From positions 1-64,000 of the forward strand of contig NZ_LGIC01000066.1 in assembly GCF_001294535.1 (NCBI RefSeq): DNA of 64,000 nucleotides, in the 5' to 3' direction. The translations under genes and the position numbers were made by a program. The notes under the pieces were generated by a model. That model worked only from the letters and a program-made list of their open reading frames with translations. It did not search any database and was not told where the DNA came from. Below, one piece after another: positions 1-8,768 of the stretch (positions are counted from its first letter, which is position 1; every line of letters begins with the position of its first letter). Origin of the DNA: Cypionkella psychrotolerans (GTDB taxonomy: Bacteria; Pseudomonadota; Alphaproteobacteria; Rhodobacterales; Rhodobacteraceae).

Positions 1-1
1 G

Positions 2-493
2 TTCTGGGTCACAGATATCACCTACATCCGCACCCACGAGGGCTTCGTTTATCACGCAGTTGTCATCGATCTATTTTCTAGGCGTGTTGTTGGGTGGTCC
101 ATGCAGGGTCGGACCTATACGGATCTGCCGTTGCAAGCCCTTCTGATGGCCGTCTGGCGCCGCAAACCGAAGACCAAAGTCCAAGTGCATTCCGACCAAG
201 GCTCACAGTTCACCAGCTATGAGTGGCAGGAGTTCCTCGAACAGCACAATCTGACGCAAAGCATGAGCCGACGTGGCAACTGCTGGGACAACGCCGTCGC
301 CGAAAGCTTCTTCAACCTGCTCAAACGCGAACGCATCCGCCGAAGAAAGTATAAAACCCGCAAAGAAGCCCGCCAGGATGTGTTCGACTACATCGAGTTC
401 TTCTACAACCCGCAGCGCAAACACGTTAGGAACGGAATGCTGTCGCCGATCGCATTCGAGCAGCAGCAAAAACTGAAGCTGCAAGGTGTCTAG
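2..493 (+). CDS. IS3-family transposase OrfB, 5' end cut by window edge
   Basis: This is the C-terminal part of a DDE integrase-type transposase that catalyses cut-and-copy movement of an IS3-family element. The open frame runs in from the left edge, and an internal ATG at 101 is not the true start. The acidic triad is visible: the first Asp in TDITYIRT at the edge, the second in HSDQGSQFTS, and Glu in AVAESFFNLLKRE, with 35 residues between the last two (the D35E spacing of IS3 elements). The frame ends at a TAG, and the sequence GGGGCTATTCA about 15 bases further on is a plausible right terminus ending in CA. OrfA and the left end lie outside the window, so activity cannot be judged. Confidence 0.9.
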   Translation, partial: FWVTDITYIRTHEGFVYHAVVIDLFSRRVVGWSMQGRTYTDLPLQALLMAVWRRKPKTKVQVHSDQGSQFTSYEWQEFLEQHNLTQSMSRRGNCWDNAVAESFFNLLKRERIRRRKYKTRKEARQDVFDYIEFFYNPQRKHVRNGMLSPIAFEQQQKLKLQGV

Positions 494-555
494 GAAACTC
501 GGGGCTATTCAGTCAGGGTGTTGCGACGACCGGTTGAATCCGCCCAATACTTGTC

Positions 556-850
556 CACGACTATCAGAAGCTGCTGCGCAAGCACGGCTTCAAGGCGTCC
601 CCTCTCACTGATGTAAACATCCGCTGTCGGGCAGCGGATGAGCGGCAAAGGCAATTGCCATGATAATTCCGCCGTCGAGAGCTTTTTCAAATCCCTCAAG
701 GCCGAAATCGTATAGCGAAGGAACTAGCAGACCCGCCGAGAGGTCGAACTCGCCCTCTTCGAATACATCAACGGCCTCTACAACCCACGCTGCAGACACT
801 CCGCCTTGGGCTGGAAAAGCTCCGTGGCTTTCGAACGGAAGGCCGCTTAA
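556..850 (+). pseudogene. decayed IS3-family transposase remnant
   Basis: This is a second IS3-like transposase relic, distinct from the one at the left edge. One frame reads HDYQKLLRKHGFKAS. After a frameshift near 625-640 another reads GKGNCHDNSAVESFFKSLKAE and continues to EYINGLYNPRCRHSALGW, the typical C-terminus of IS3 OrfB. Two in-frame stops (around 712 and 724) interrupt it, and the first catalytic Asp region is gone. It sits immediately upstream of the ugp operon. It is certainly non-functional as a transposase. The exact ends are estimates. Confidence 0.8.
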
Positions 851-1043
851 CATGAGAACCCGACCGGAACGAAACAGCGGCTGGTCCATTGTGCTCAGAC
901 GACAAAGCCTTCGACAGACCAACGGCCCCAGTTTCGCTGGCAATCTGTCACCAATGTAAATGTCTCGCCTCCGATACATAACCATCGCAAAGCTGTTACC
1001 CGCATTTTCTAGGTTCCGTCCAAATCTCCCGAAAGGAACCACC

Positions 1044-2342
1044 ATGAAAAAAGCTCTCTCTGTCATCGGCGCTCTTGCGATGACCACCAATGCAGCCTTT
1101 GCGGCACCCGTCCAGATCACCTGGTGGCACGGGATGGGTGGCGCGAACGAGCAGGTGATCAATCAGGTGGCCGAAAAGTTCAATGCCGCTCAAGCCGCCT
1201 GCGCGATCACCCCGGTGTCCAAAGGCACCTATGAAGAAGCGCTGGCGTCGGGCATTGCGGCGTTCCGGTCGGGCGAGCAGCCGAACATCCTGCAGGTGTT
1301 TGATGCCGGTGCCGCCACCATCATCAGCGCCAAGGGCGCGACCATTCCCGCCGAAGACCTGCTCAGCCAGAACCGCCACACGCTGGACCGCGATGCTTTC
1401 ATCGACGGTATCCGCAATTTCTACGCCGATGCGGATGGCAAATTCATCGGCATGCCGTTCAACTCGTCGGCGCCGATCATGTATATCAACACCGATGCCT
1501 TCACCAAGGCCGGTGTGACGCCGCCGAAAACCTGGGAAGAATTTGAGGCCGTGGCGCCCAAGCTGAAAGAAGCGGGCTATGTGCCGCTGGCCGCCAGCCA
1601 GTTGACCTGGATGCTGTTTGAGAACTTTTTCTCACGCAACAACATTCAGATGGCATCGAACCACAACGGCTATGACAGCATCGAAGGCACCACGCTGAAC
1701 GCCACAGCGCCCGAGATGATCGCGTTCTGGAACAAGCTGAAAGAATGGCACACCGCGGGTCTGTTCGGCTTCTACGGCGCAGGCTGGGCTGACAACCAAA
1801 AGCCGTTTGAAGAGGGCAAGGTTGCGCTGTGGATCGGGTCCTCGGGTTCGTTTGGCGGGCTGACCAAGACCGCGACCATGCCATTCTCGGCGGATTTCAT
1901 ACCTTACGTCGCTGCGATTGGCGAAGGCAACAAATCCTCGTTCATCGGCGGCGCTGCCCTGTTCGCGATGTCGGGAAAACCCGAGGCTGAGAACAAATGC
2001 TCGGCGGATTTCTTCAACTTCCTGACCACGACCGAGATTCAGACCTTCTACCATCAGGCCACCGGCTATGTCGCCATCACCAAGGCGGCGTATGAGGCAT
2101 CGAAAGCCGAAGGCTGGTACGAAAAGCACCCAGTCGCTGAAGTCGGCATCAAACAACTGCTGCTGCCGACGGGCGAATGGTCGAAAGGTTATCGTCTGGG
2201 TTTCTACCCGCAGATCCGCGCTGTCGAAGAGCGTGAATTCAACAAAATCTTCTCGGGCGAAACCACCGTCGAAGACGCGTTCAAGGCCATTGAGACCGAA
2301 GGCAATGAGCTGCTGGCGAAGTTCGCCAAGACCGCAGGCTGA
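1044..2342 (+). CDS. ugpB: sn-glycerol-3-phosphate ABC transporter, periplasmic binding protein
   Basis: This periplasmic solute-binding protein is the substrate-capturing component of the UgpBAEC importer, which takes up glycerol-3-phosphate and glycerophosphodiesters in known members. The 432-residue protein begins with a Lys-Lys signal peptide ending near AFA/AP (about residue 22) and then shows the UgpB-like start TWWHGMGG. Further similarity to E. coli UgpB (438 aa) includes AGIAAFRSG, FNSSAPIMYINTDAF and HQATGYVAITKAAYE. An earlier in-frame ATG at 960 exists, but the start at 1044 has a GAAAGGAAC ribosome site and puts the signal peptide at the N-terminus. It is the first gene of the ugp operon and is followed by a strong hairpin. 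Confidence 0.93.
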   Translation: MKKALSVIGALAMTTNAAFAAPVQITWWHGMGGANEQVINQVAEKFNAAQAACAITPVSKGTYEEALASGIAAFRSGEQPNILQVFDAGAATIISAKGATIPAEDLLSQNRHTLDRDAFIDGIRNFYADADGKFIGMPFNSSAPIMYINTDAFTKAGVTPPKTWEEFEAVAPKLKEAGYVPLAASQLTWMLFENFFSRNNIQMASNHNGYDSIEGTTLNATAPEMIAFWNKLKEWHTAGLFGFYGAGWADNQKPFEEGKVALWIGSSGSFGGLTKTATMPFSADFIPYVAAIGEGNKSSFIGGAALFAMSGKPEAENKCSADFFNFLTTTEIQTFYHQATGYVAITKAAYEASKAEGWYEKHPVAEVGIKQLLLPTGEWSKGYRLGFYPQIRAVEEREFNKIFSGETTVEDAFKAIETEGNELLAKFAKTAG

Positions 2343-2358
2343 TAGTTTAGTGCGATAT

Positions 2359-2396
2359 GCCGGGCCTGCCACAGTGCAGGCCCGGCTTTTGTTTTG
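2359..2396 (+). terminator. hairpin terminator/attenuator between ugpB and ugpA
   Basis: There is an 11-bp perfect stem (GCCGGGCCTGC pairing with GCAGGCCCGGC) with a 6-base loop, followed by TTTTGTTTT. This has the form of an intrinsic terminator. Its place directly after the binding-protein gene suggests partial termination or 3'-end protection, so that ugpB is made in excess over the membrane components. Confidence 0.8.
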
Positions 2397-2424
2397 CCCC
2401 CCTGATCCTGTGACGTGAATCCCA

Positions 2425-3381
2425 ATGACCGATGCCACCCAAACGGCCTCTGGCCCGATCCGCCGCTGGATCGCCCGCGCCACCGCACGGCCCGAGCCCG
2501 CCAAGCGCGTGCAGTTTGACCGTCCGCTGCTGCCGTGGCTGTTTCTGGCCCCGCAACTGGCGGTGATCTTTGTGTTCTTCTACTGGCCCTCGGCACAGGC
2601 GATTTCCTCATCCTTTTACATCGAAGACCCGTTTGGTTTTGGCGCGACGTTTGTGGGTTTTGACAATTACACCGACGCCTTGGGTTCGGCTGAATACCGT
2701 CACATCGCCGGGTTTACGGCAATGTTTACCGTTCTGGTCACCGCCTTCTCGCTGGGAATTGGCCTGCTGCTGGCGGTCAAGGCCGATCAGGTGATCCGCG
2801 CGAGGTCAACCTATCGCACGGCGCTGATCTCTGTTTACGCCATCGCCCCCCCGGTGGCAGGGCTGATCGGGATGATGCTGTTTGATCAGCATATCGGCCC
2901 CTTCGTCAAACTGGCCGCATGGTTCGGTTTGGACATGAAGGTGGGGTTGAATTACTTCGATACGGCTTTCGCGATGATCCTTGTGTCAGTCTGGAAACAG
3001 GTGCCCTACAACTTCATCTTCATCCTGTCCGGCCTGCAGAGCATCCCGCAAAGCGTGCGCGAGGCGGCACTGATTGATTGCAAAAACGGTGCGCGCCGCT
3101 TCTTCACCGCGATCCTGCCGCTGCTGGCCCCGACAGCGTTTTTCCTTTTGATCATCAACATCACCTACGCGCTGTTTGACACCTTTGCGGTGATCGACGT
3201 GATGGTGAAGGACAAGGCCGCCAACAACCCGATCACCCTTGTTTACAAGGTCTATCTCGACGGCTTTCGTGGCAATGACATTGGCGGATCCTCCGCCCAA
3301 TCGGTGATCTTGATGCTGGTCGTGCTGGTGCTGACCCTCGTGCAATTTCGCTGGCTGGAACGCCGCGTCCATTACGGGTGA
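2425..3381 (+). CDS. ugpA: glycerol-3-phosphate ABC transporter permease UgpA
   Basis: This is the first inner-membrane permease of the Ugp importer (318 residues). It has an N-terminal cytoplasmic extension of about 30 residues, then a hydrophobic segment beginning LPWLFLAPQLAVIFVFFY, and further membrane spans characteristic of the MalF/UgpA fold. The ATPase-contacting EAA loop is visible as REAALIDCKNGARRFFTAILP near residue 215. It lies between ugpB and ugpE; ugpE starts one base after this stop, so they are probably translated together. The ATG at 2425 follows the hairpin after ugpB. Confidence 0.92.
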   Translation: MTDATQTASGPIRRWIARATARPEPAKRVQFDRPLLPWLFLAPQLAVIFVFFYWPSAQAISSSFYIEDPFGFGATFVGFDNYTDALGSAEYRHIAGFTAMFTVLVTAFSLGIGLLLAVKADQVIRARSTYRTALISVYAIAPPVAGLIGMMLFDQHIGPFVKLAAWFGLDMKVGLNYFDTAFAMILVSVWKQVPYNFIFILSGLQSIPQSVREAALIDCKNGARRFFTAILPLLAPTAFFLLIINITYALFDTFAVIDVMVKDKAANNPITLVYKVYLDGFRGNDIGGSSAQSVILMLVVLVLTLVQFRWLERRVHYG

Positions 3382-3382
3382 G

Positions 3383-4228
3383 ATGATGAACCGGATACGC
3401 CCCCTAGACCATTTGATCCTGATCCTTGGCACGCTGTTCATGGTGATGCCTGTGGTGGTTGCGATGATGACCTCCACCCACACAGCGGTCGAAATCCACA
3501 CCGGCGGGCTGCAACTGCTGCCCGGCAATGATGGCTATGAGACCTATCACACCGTGCTGACCCGGCAGGGCGGCTTTACGGGCCAAGTGACGGGCGCGCG
3601 GATGGTGATGAACTCGCTGATCCTCGGGCTGGGTTTTGCGGCGGGCAAGATCGTGCTGTCGATGGCGGCGGCCTATGCGCTGGTCTATTTCCGCTTCCGC
3701 TTTGCCACGCTGATGTTCTGGGTGATCTTCACCACCCTGCTGCTGCCGCTCGAAGTGCGGATCATGCCGTCCTATCAGGTGATGTCGCAGCTTGGCCTGC
3801 TGAACAGCTACACAGGCCTGATCTTGCCACTACTGGCCTCGGCCACGGGCACATTCTATTTCCGGCAGTTCTTCAAATCCATCCCGGATGAGTTGCTAGA
3901 GGCCGCCCGCATCGACGGCGCGGGCCCGGTCAAATTCTTCATCGACGTGATCTTGCCGCTGTCGAAAACCATGATGGCCGCGATCTTCATCATCATGTTC
4001 GTCTATGGCTGGAACCAATATCTCTGGCCGATGCTGATGACCACGGATGAGCGGTTCTTCACCCTGATGCGCGGTATCAAGCAGATCCTGCAAGTCTGGG
4101 TTGGCAGCCAAATCCCCGATTACAACGAAGCCTTTGCCCTTGCGGTGCTGGCGCTGCTGCCGCCGGTTCTGGTGGTGGTGGTGTTCCAGCGCTGGTTCAT
4201 CAAGGGCCTGACGGAAAGCGATAAATAA
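3383..4228 (+). CDS. ugpE: glycerol-3-phosphate ABC transporter permease UgpE
   Basis: This is the second inner-membrane permease of the Ugp importer (281 residues), which pairs with UgpA to form the translocation pore. Hydrophobic spans begin at about residue 11 ([19 protein letters not shown]). The EAA loop is [20 protein letters not shown] near residue 170, as in the MalG/UgpE family. Two ATGs lie in tandem at 3383 and 3386 and either could be used. The stop codon TAA shares its final base with the ugpC start (TAATG), so the two genes are translationally coupled. Confidence 0.92.
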   Translation: MMNRIRPLDHLILILGTLFMVMPVVVAMMTSTHTAVEIHTGGLQLLPGNDGYETYHTVLTRQGGFTGQVTGARMVMNSLILGLGFAAGKIVLSMAAAYALVYFRFRFATLMFWVIFTTLLLPLEVRIMPSYQVMSQLGLLNSYTGLILPLLASATGTFYFRQFFKSIPDELLEAARIDGAGPVKFFIDVILPLSKTMMAAIFIIMFVYGWNQYLWPMLMTTDERFFTLMRGIKQILQVWVGSQIPDYNEAFALAVLALLPPVLVVVVFQRWFIKGLTESDK

Positions 4229-5313
4229 TGGCCGCGATCACCATCACCAATGTCTCAAAAACCTATCCGGGGGCAAGTGCGCCGTCGATCACCGACATCA
4301 ACCTGACCATCGCGGATGGCGAATTCATCGTGCTGGTCGGCCCCTCGGGCTGCGGCAAATCCACCCTGCTGCGGATGGTGGCGGGGCTGGAAGACATCAC
4401 GGCGGGCGAGGTCAAAATCGGTGACCGCGTCGTCAACAAGGTCGATCCCGCCGACCGTGATATCGCCATGGTGTTCCAGAACTACGCGCTTTACCCGCAT
4501 ATGTCAGTACGCGAAAACATGGCTTACGGCCTGAAAAACCGCAAAACTCCGAAAGCCGAGATTGAGGCGCGCGTGGCCGAAGCCGCCCGTATGCTGGAAC
4601 TCGGCCCCTATCTTGACCGCAAGCCGCGTGCCCTGTCGGGTGGTCAGCGTCAGCGCGTCGCCATGGGCCGCGCCGTCGTGCGCCAGCCTGCGGCGTTTCT
4701 GTTCGACGAGCCGTTATCGAACCTTGACGCCAAGCTGCGGGTGTCGATGCGCGGTGAAATCCGCCGCCTACAAAAGCGGCTTGCCACCACATCGCTGTAT
4801 GTGACGCATGACCAGCTAGAGGCGATGACGTTGGCCGATCGTCTGGTGGTGCTGAACGCAGGCAGGATCGAGCAGGTCGGAGCACCCTTGGAAATTTATC
4901 ACCGTCCGGCGACGACTTTTGTGGCGAGTTTCATCGGTTCACCCGCGATGAACCTGCTGGACGCCGAAGTTGACGGCAACCGTCTGCGGATCGGCGGCCA
5001 TGTGATCGAAACCGGTCGCGCCGTGCCCGCGCATGGCGCTGTCACTCTGGGCATCCGCGCCGAAGATCTGCACATCTCTGCGACCGGCCTGCCGTTCAAA
5101 GTCGATTTCGTTGAAGAACTGGGCGCGCAACGTCTGGTGCATGGCAGCATCGATGGGCAGGCGCTGGTGTTATCACTGGACCCGAAAACACCGCTTCAGT
5201 ATGAGATGTGCCTGTCGGTGATTTCCGACAAGCTGCACCTGTTCGACACCATCAGCGGCAAACGGCTGGAGCAGGCGCACACTATCCCGACCCTTACCCC
5301 TGTGCTGGCATGA
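4228..5313 (+). CDS. ugpC: glycerol-3-phosphate ABC transporter ATP-binding protein UgpC
   Basis: This cytoplasmic ATPase (361 residues) drives the Ugp importer. It has Walker A GPSGCGKS (residues 38-45), Q-loop VFQNYALYP (about 82-90), signature [14 protein letters not shown] (from 136) and Walker [12 protein letters not shown] (157-167). A C-terminal regulatory beta-barrel of about 120 residues follows, typical of the MalK/UgpC subfamily (CUT1). Its start overlaps the ugpE stop by one base. Its TGA overlaps the ATG of the next gene (ATGA), which ties the phosphodiesterase-like protein downstream into the same operon. Confidence 0.94.
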   Translation: MAAITITNVSKTYPGASAPSITDINLTIADGEFIVLVGPSGCGKSTLLRMVAGLEDITAGEVKIGDRVVNKVDPADRDIAMVFQNYALYPHMSVRENMAYGLKNRKTPKAEIEARVAEAARMLELGPYLDRKPRALSGGQRQRVAMGRAVVRQPAAFLFDEPLSNLDAKLRVSMRGEIRRLQKRLATTSLYVTHDQLEAMTLADRLVVLNAGRIEQVGAPLEIYHRPATTFVASFIGSPAMNLLDAEVDGNRLRIGGHVIETGRAVPAHGAVTLGIRAEDLHISATGLPFKVDFVEELGAQRLVHGSIDGQALVLSLDPKTPLQYEMCLSVISDKLHLFDTISGKRLEQAHTIPTLTPVLA

Positions 5314-6302
5314 TCTTTGCCACGACACCGCAGCTAACCGGGCTTTCCCAAACCGAGCGGAACCAGATTGCCGAGCTCCCTCGCAATGTGGCGTCGCATG
5401 ATGTTCGCTTGGCGGCTCTGTCTTGCATGAACTCAGTCGAGGTGGGCGGCACAGCACCCACCGAGCCGCTCGGTTTCCCCTTCACCGTTGCCGCGTGGAA
5501 CCTCGAACGTTGCCTGTTCCCAACTGAATCGGCCGTCAAAATCGCCACATCTCGTGCTCAGGTGGTGCTGCTGTCCGAGATGGATAACGGCATGGCCCGC
5601 ACCGCGCAGGCCCACACCACTGCCGCAGTCGCCTCGACCCTTGGCATGGTCTATGCGTATGGGGTTGAATTCATTGAGCTTGGTCTAGGGTCGGAAACTG
5701 AACTCGAATTCTGCACCGACAACCATAACCGTCTGGGCTTTCACGGTAATGCAGTTCTTGCCGCAACACCGCTGGTGCAGCCCTTCCTGCTGCGCCTGCC
5801 TGGGCAACGCTTCTGGTTTCTTTCGGGTGGCGATCAGTCGCGCTTGGGTGAACGGTTGGCGATTGGCGCGGTGATCCAGACCGAAGCGGGTCCGGTTGTG
5901 ATGGTCTCGACCCATCTGGAAAGCAACGCAGACGCCGCCCAGCGTGAAACCCAGCTTTGCATTTTGATCGACTCGCTAGAGGCCACGTTCCCCAGCCTGC
6001 CGCTGCTCATCGGCGGCGATCTGAACACTGGCAACCATATCGGCGGCGATTGGCGGGACGAGACGCTGTTTGCCCATGCGACACGACGGGGCTTCATGAT
6101 TCACGGCGGCCCCGAAACCGCAATGACGACACGCGCCAGCCAGATCACCCGCTGGCCTAACCGCGCGATGAAGTTGGACTGGTTTCTGACGCGCGGGTTG
6201 CAGATCGCACAATCGCAAATCATCGCATCGACTGACAAATGGGACAAACCGCTTTCAGACCATGACATGATCGTTCTGCAAATTTCGGGTTTAAACCAAT
6301 GA
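5310..6302 (+). CDS. endonuclease/exonuclease/phosphatase-fold protein, fifth gene of the ugp operon
   Basis: The 330-residue protein has the fold of DNase I, sphingomyelinase and inositol phosphatase enzymes. Family catalytic positions are visible: Asn65 in AAWNLERC, Glu90 in [14 protein letters not shown] (200-205), GGDLNT (235-240), KLDWFLTRG, and the terminal SDH (316-318). No signal peptide is evident, so it is probably cytoplasmic. The ATG at 5310 overlaps the ugpC stop by four bases. An in-frame upstream ATG would extend far into ugpC and is unlikely. In other bacteria this position holds ugpQ, a TIM-barrel glycerophosphodiester phosphodiesterase. By context I infer hydrolysis of imported glycerophosphodiesters, but the substrate is not shown by the sequence. 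Confidence 0.85.
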   Translation: MIFATTPQLTGLSQTERNQIAELPRNVASHDVRLAALSCMNSVEVGGTAPTEPLGFPFTVAAWNLERCLFPTESAVKIATSRAQVVLLSEMDNGMARTAQAHTTAAVASTLGMVYAYGVEFIELGLGSETELEFCTDNHNRLGFHGNAVLAATPLVQPFLLRLPGQRFWFLSGGDQSRLGERLAIGAVIQTEAGPVVMVSTHLESNADAAQRETQLCILIDSLEATFPSLPLLIGGDLNTGNHIGGDWRDETLFAHATRRGFMIHGGPETAMTTRASQITRWPNRAMKLDWFLTRGLQIAQSQIIASTDKWDKPLSDHDMIVLQISGLNQ

Positions 6303-6605
6303 ACTGAGGGGCGGCTTTGTGCCAAGCTTACACCCGCTTTGAGGTGCGGTCAGAATGTAAAGCTGTGAGAAATTGTTGGGGAAGAAACAGAACTTCGGTG
6401 CGCTGCGTAGCTAACAGATTGCGCACCATCAAAAAGTGCGTCGGGCTTCTACCTGTTTGTTTGTACCGAGTTCACTTTGACATGGACGCAAAGGCCATCG
6501 GCTTACTACAGCAGGTTTGGGGAAGGCGTATTCTCCGCGAAAACATCGCCTTAACGGTGGCTTTGGGCCGTTATCAACTGCCAAAGGCAACACGTCTGCT
6601 ACGAG
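6303..6605. other. intergenic region between the ugp operon and the gntR gene
   Basis: These 303 bases lie downstream of both flanking genes, which converge here. An ORF of 98 codons (6317-6613) crosses it, but it has no recognisable motif, an unusual residue mix and overlaps the end of gntR, so I do not call it. No convincing terminator hairpin was seen. Confidence 0.5.
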
Positions 6606-7295
6606 CTAAGTAGTTTCGGAGGTGCCGAACTTTGCCTGGATCTTCGCCAAATGCTGTCGCAACGCGTATTGGGCGCTACGGATATGCGCGACGGTCAGAT
6701 CGGCTGCGGCATCGGCATCGCCGCGCGCGCAGGCTTCCAAGATATCAAGATGCTCGGCATTTGAACGGGCATGACCATCGGTCAGCAACAGTTGCGCGCG
6801 CAAATAGCGGTCCAGCCGGTCCATCGCGTTGGTCAGCGTGCCCAGATGAAACGGCAGATTACTGGCTCGATACAGCGTTATATGAAAGGCGCGGTTCAGA
6901 TCGCCCCAACGCATCGGATCGGTGGTGCTGGCAAAGGCGTCACAAATCGCGCGGGCCTCGGCAATCAGCGCTGGCGTCATATGCGGTACAGCGGCGCGAA
7001 TTACATGCGCGTCAATGATACAGCGGAAATCGAAAATCTCGCTGGCCTCTGCGATGGACAGGCCGACCACGACTGCCCCCTTGAATCGGTGGTTTTTCAC
7101 CAGGCCCTGCTGTTCCAGCATGGTGATCGCCTCGCGCACAGGGATACGGCTGGTATGAAACAGCCGCGCGATTTCATCCTGACGCAGCGGATCGCCGTCT
7201 TTCAACTCGCCCTCGATGATTGCACGGCGCAACGCCTCAAAGACCAGCCCACCTGCCGAGACCATCTTGGAAACGTCCACACCCTTAAGCGCCAT
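6606..7295 (-). CDS. GntR-family transcriptional regulator (FCD/FadR subfamily)
   Basis: This is a 229-residue DNA-binding regulator. The N-terminal winged helix-turn-helix covers about residues 15-80 (FEALRRAIIEGELKDGDPL, RQDEIARLFHTSRIPVREA, LEQQGLV). An all-helical FCD ligand domain follows, with the typical DLNRAFHITLYRAS near residue 130. The ATG at 7295 gives the usual short N-terminal arm. It is divergent from the M24 peptidase and dpp genes, with a 198-bp gap holding both promoters. By context it probably controls the peptidase/dipeptide-uptake unit in response to a small carboxylate or amino-acid-like ligand; this is inference. Confidence 0.9.
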   Translation of the reverse strand: MALKGVDVSKMVSAGGLVFEALRRAIIEGELKDGDPLRQDEIARLFHTSRIPVREAITMLEQQGLVKNHRFKGAVVVGLSIAEASEIFDFRCIIDAHVIRAAVPHMTPALIAEARAICDAFASTTDPMRWGDLNRAFHITLYRASNLPFHLGTLTNAMDRLDRYLRAQLLLTDGHARSNAEHLDILEACARGDADAAADLTVAHIRSAQYALRQHLAKIQAKFGTSETT

Positions 7296-7493
7296 AGTGC
7301 CCCCCGCATTTGCTGAATGGTCTACCTACTTGCCATCAAATCGGGAAGAACTTTAATATTGTATATCGGATCCAATCTGGGTTAGGTGCAAAAGCGTGTC
7401 GATGGGGAGCTTGGCACGACGTCCACGACCGTGCCTTGCGCCGGTTTGGCGCTGCTTGCCCCACATGCGTCGCAAACAGACAATGGACCGTGA

Positions 7494-8681
7494 ATGACCG
7501 ATTTTGCGACCGCCCTCGCCGCCTTCCGCCCCGTTCAAGCCGCAGCGATAGAGCCGACAGAGTTGCAGATGCGTCTGGCCGGGCTTCAGGCGCGGATGCA
7601 GCGGGATGGGGTCAAGGCGGTCTGGCTGGATGCCTCATCGTCGCTGATCTACTACACCGGGCTACGTTTGGGCCTGTCAGAGCGGATCCATGGCGCGTTG
7701 GTGCCGTCTTCGGGTGCGCTGATCTATGTCTCGCCCCAGTTCGAAGTCCCTAAACTGCGCAGCCTGTTGCGACTGGATGGCGACGTTGTGGCGTGGGAGG
7801 AACACGAAAACCCCTACGCCCTGATCTCCGCCGAGCTGCGCGCTATGGTCGCCCCGGGTGCCGGATTGGCGCTTGATCTGGCCACCCCGTTTGTGTTCGC
7901 CGCAGGCTTGATGGCACAAATTGCAGGGCCGGTGATCTCGGCACAGAGCATGATCGAGGCACAACGCCAGTGCAAATCCACCGCCGAAATTGCGCTGATG
8001 CAAACCGCCATGAATGCCAGTTTCGCGGTGCAAAAGGCGGTCCATGCGGGCTTGCGCGCAGGGATTTCCACCACCGAAGTCACCGATTTCATCCTTGCAG
8101 CCCATGTGGCACTTGGTCTGAAACCCCTGTTCGCTGCCGCCCAATTCGGCGAGGCCACCGCCTATCCGCATGGCGTGCCAGAGCCGCAAATTCTGCAACA
8201 AGGCGATATGGTGCTGTTTGATATGGGCGGCACGCTGCACGGCTACGCCTCGGACATCACGCGCACTTATGTTTTCGGCACCCCCACGCCCCGGCAACGT
8301 CAATTGTGGGAATTGGAGCGTCAGGCGCAAAGTGCGGCCTTCGCTGCGGCACAGATCGGTGTCACCTGCGGCGCGGTCGATGATGCCGCACGCGGCGTGC
8401 TGACGGCTGCGGGTTTCGGCCCCGGCTACCGCGTCCCCGGCCTGCCGCATCGCACGGGCCACGGCCTTGGCCTCGACATTCACGAGGCACCCTATATCGT
8501 GGGCGGCAATGACACACCCTTGGCGGCAGGCATGTGCTTTTCCATCGAACCGATGCTGTGCGTTTACGGCGAATGCGGCGTGCGGCTGGAAGATATTGTT
8601 TACATGACACAATCCGGCCCCCGCTGGTTTGTGCCCCCGGCCGAGCGGCTCGATGATCCGTTCGGAAACACGACGACCTGA
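7494..8681 (+). CDS. M24-family metallopeptidase (Xaa-Pro aminopeptidase-like)
   Basis: This 395-residue protein has the two-domain layout of aminopeptidase P/prolidase: a creatinase-like N-terminal domain (about 25-150) and a pita-bread catalytic domain (about 160-385). All five metal ligands expected for a di-metal site are present: Asp243 (FDMGG), Asp254 (SDITRTY), His323 (TGHGLG), Glu352 (SIEPM) and Glu366 (RLEDIV). It lacks a signal peptide and is presumably cytoplasmic. It lies 87 bases upstream of dppA and downstream of the divergent GntR gene. It probably cleaves proline-containing or modified dipeptides brought in by the adjacent importer. Confidence 0.9.
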   Translation: MTDFATALAAFRPVQAAAIEPTELQMRLAGLQARMQRDGVKAVWLDASSSLIYYTGLRLGLSERIHGALVPSSGALIYVSPQFEVPKLRSLLRLDGDVVAWEEHENPYALISAELRAMVAPGAGLALDLATPFVFAAGLMAQIAGPVISAQSMIEAQRQCKSTAEIALMQTAMNASFAVQKAVHAGLRAGISTTEVTDFILAAHVALGLKPLFAAAQFGEATAYPHGVPEPQILQQGDMVLFDMGGTLHGYASDITRTYVFGTPTPRQRQLWELERQAQSAAFAAAQIGVTCGAVDDAARGVLTAAGFGPGYRVPGLPHRTGHGLGLDIHEAPYIVGGNDTPLAAGMCFSIEPMLCVYGECGVRLEDIVYMTQSGPRWFVPPAERLDDPFGNTTT

Positions 8682-8768
8682 GGCGCACTCGCAACTGCGC
8701 CCATGAAGAAAACCGGCCCGCCTGAATGGGTCGGAACAGTGCTTAACAGAGAGTGAAAGGACCAAGAC

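Noticed and set aside
943-975. CTGTCAC near a second T-rich stretch upstream of ugpB, resembling half of a Pho box
   Set aside because: Only one half-site fits. The sequence 11 bases on does not match CTGTCAT, so phosphate control cannot be supported from this sequence.
6317-6613. 98-codon ORF between the ugp operon and gntR
   Set aside because: No known motif, no clear ribosome site, atypical residue composition and overlap with the end of gntR.
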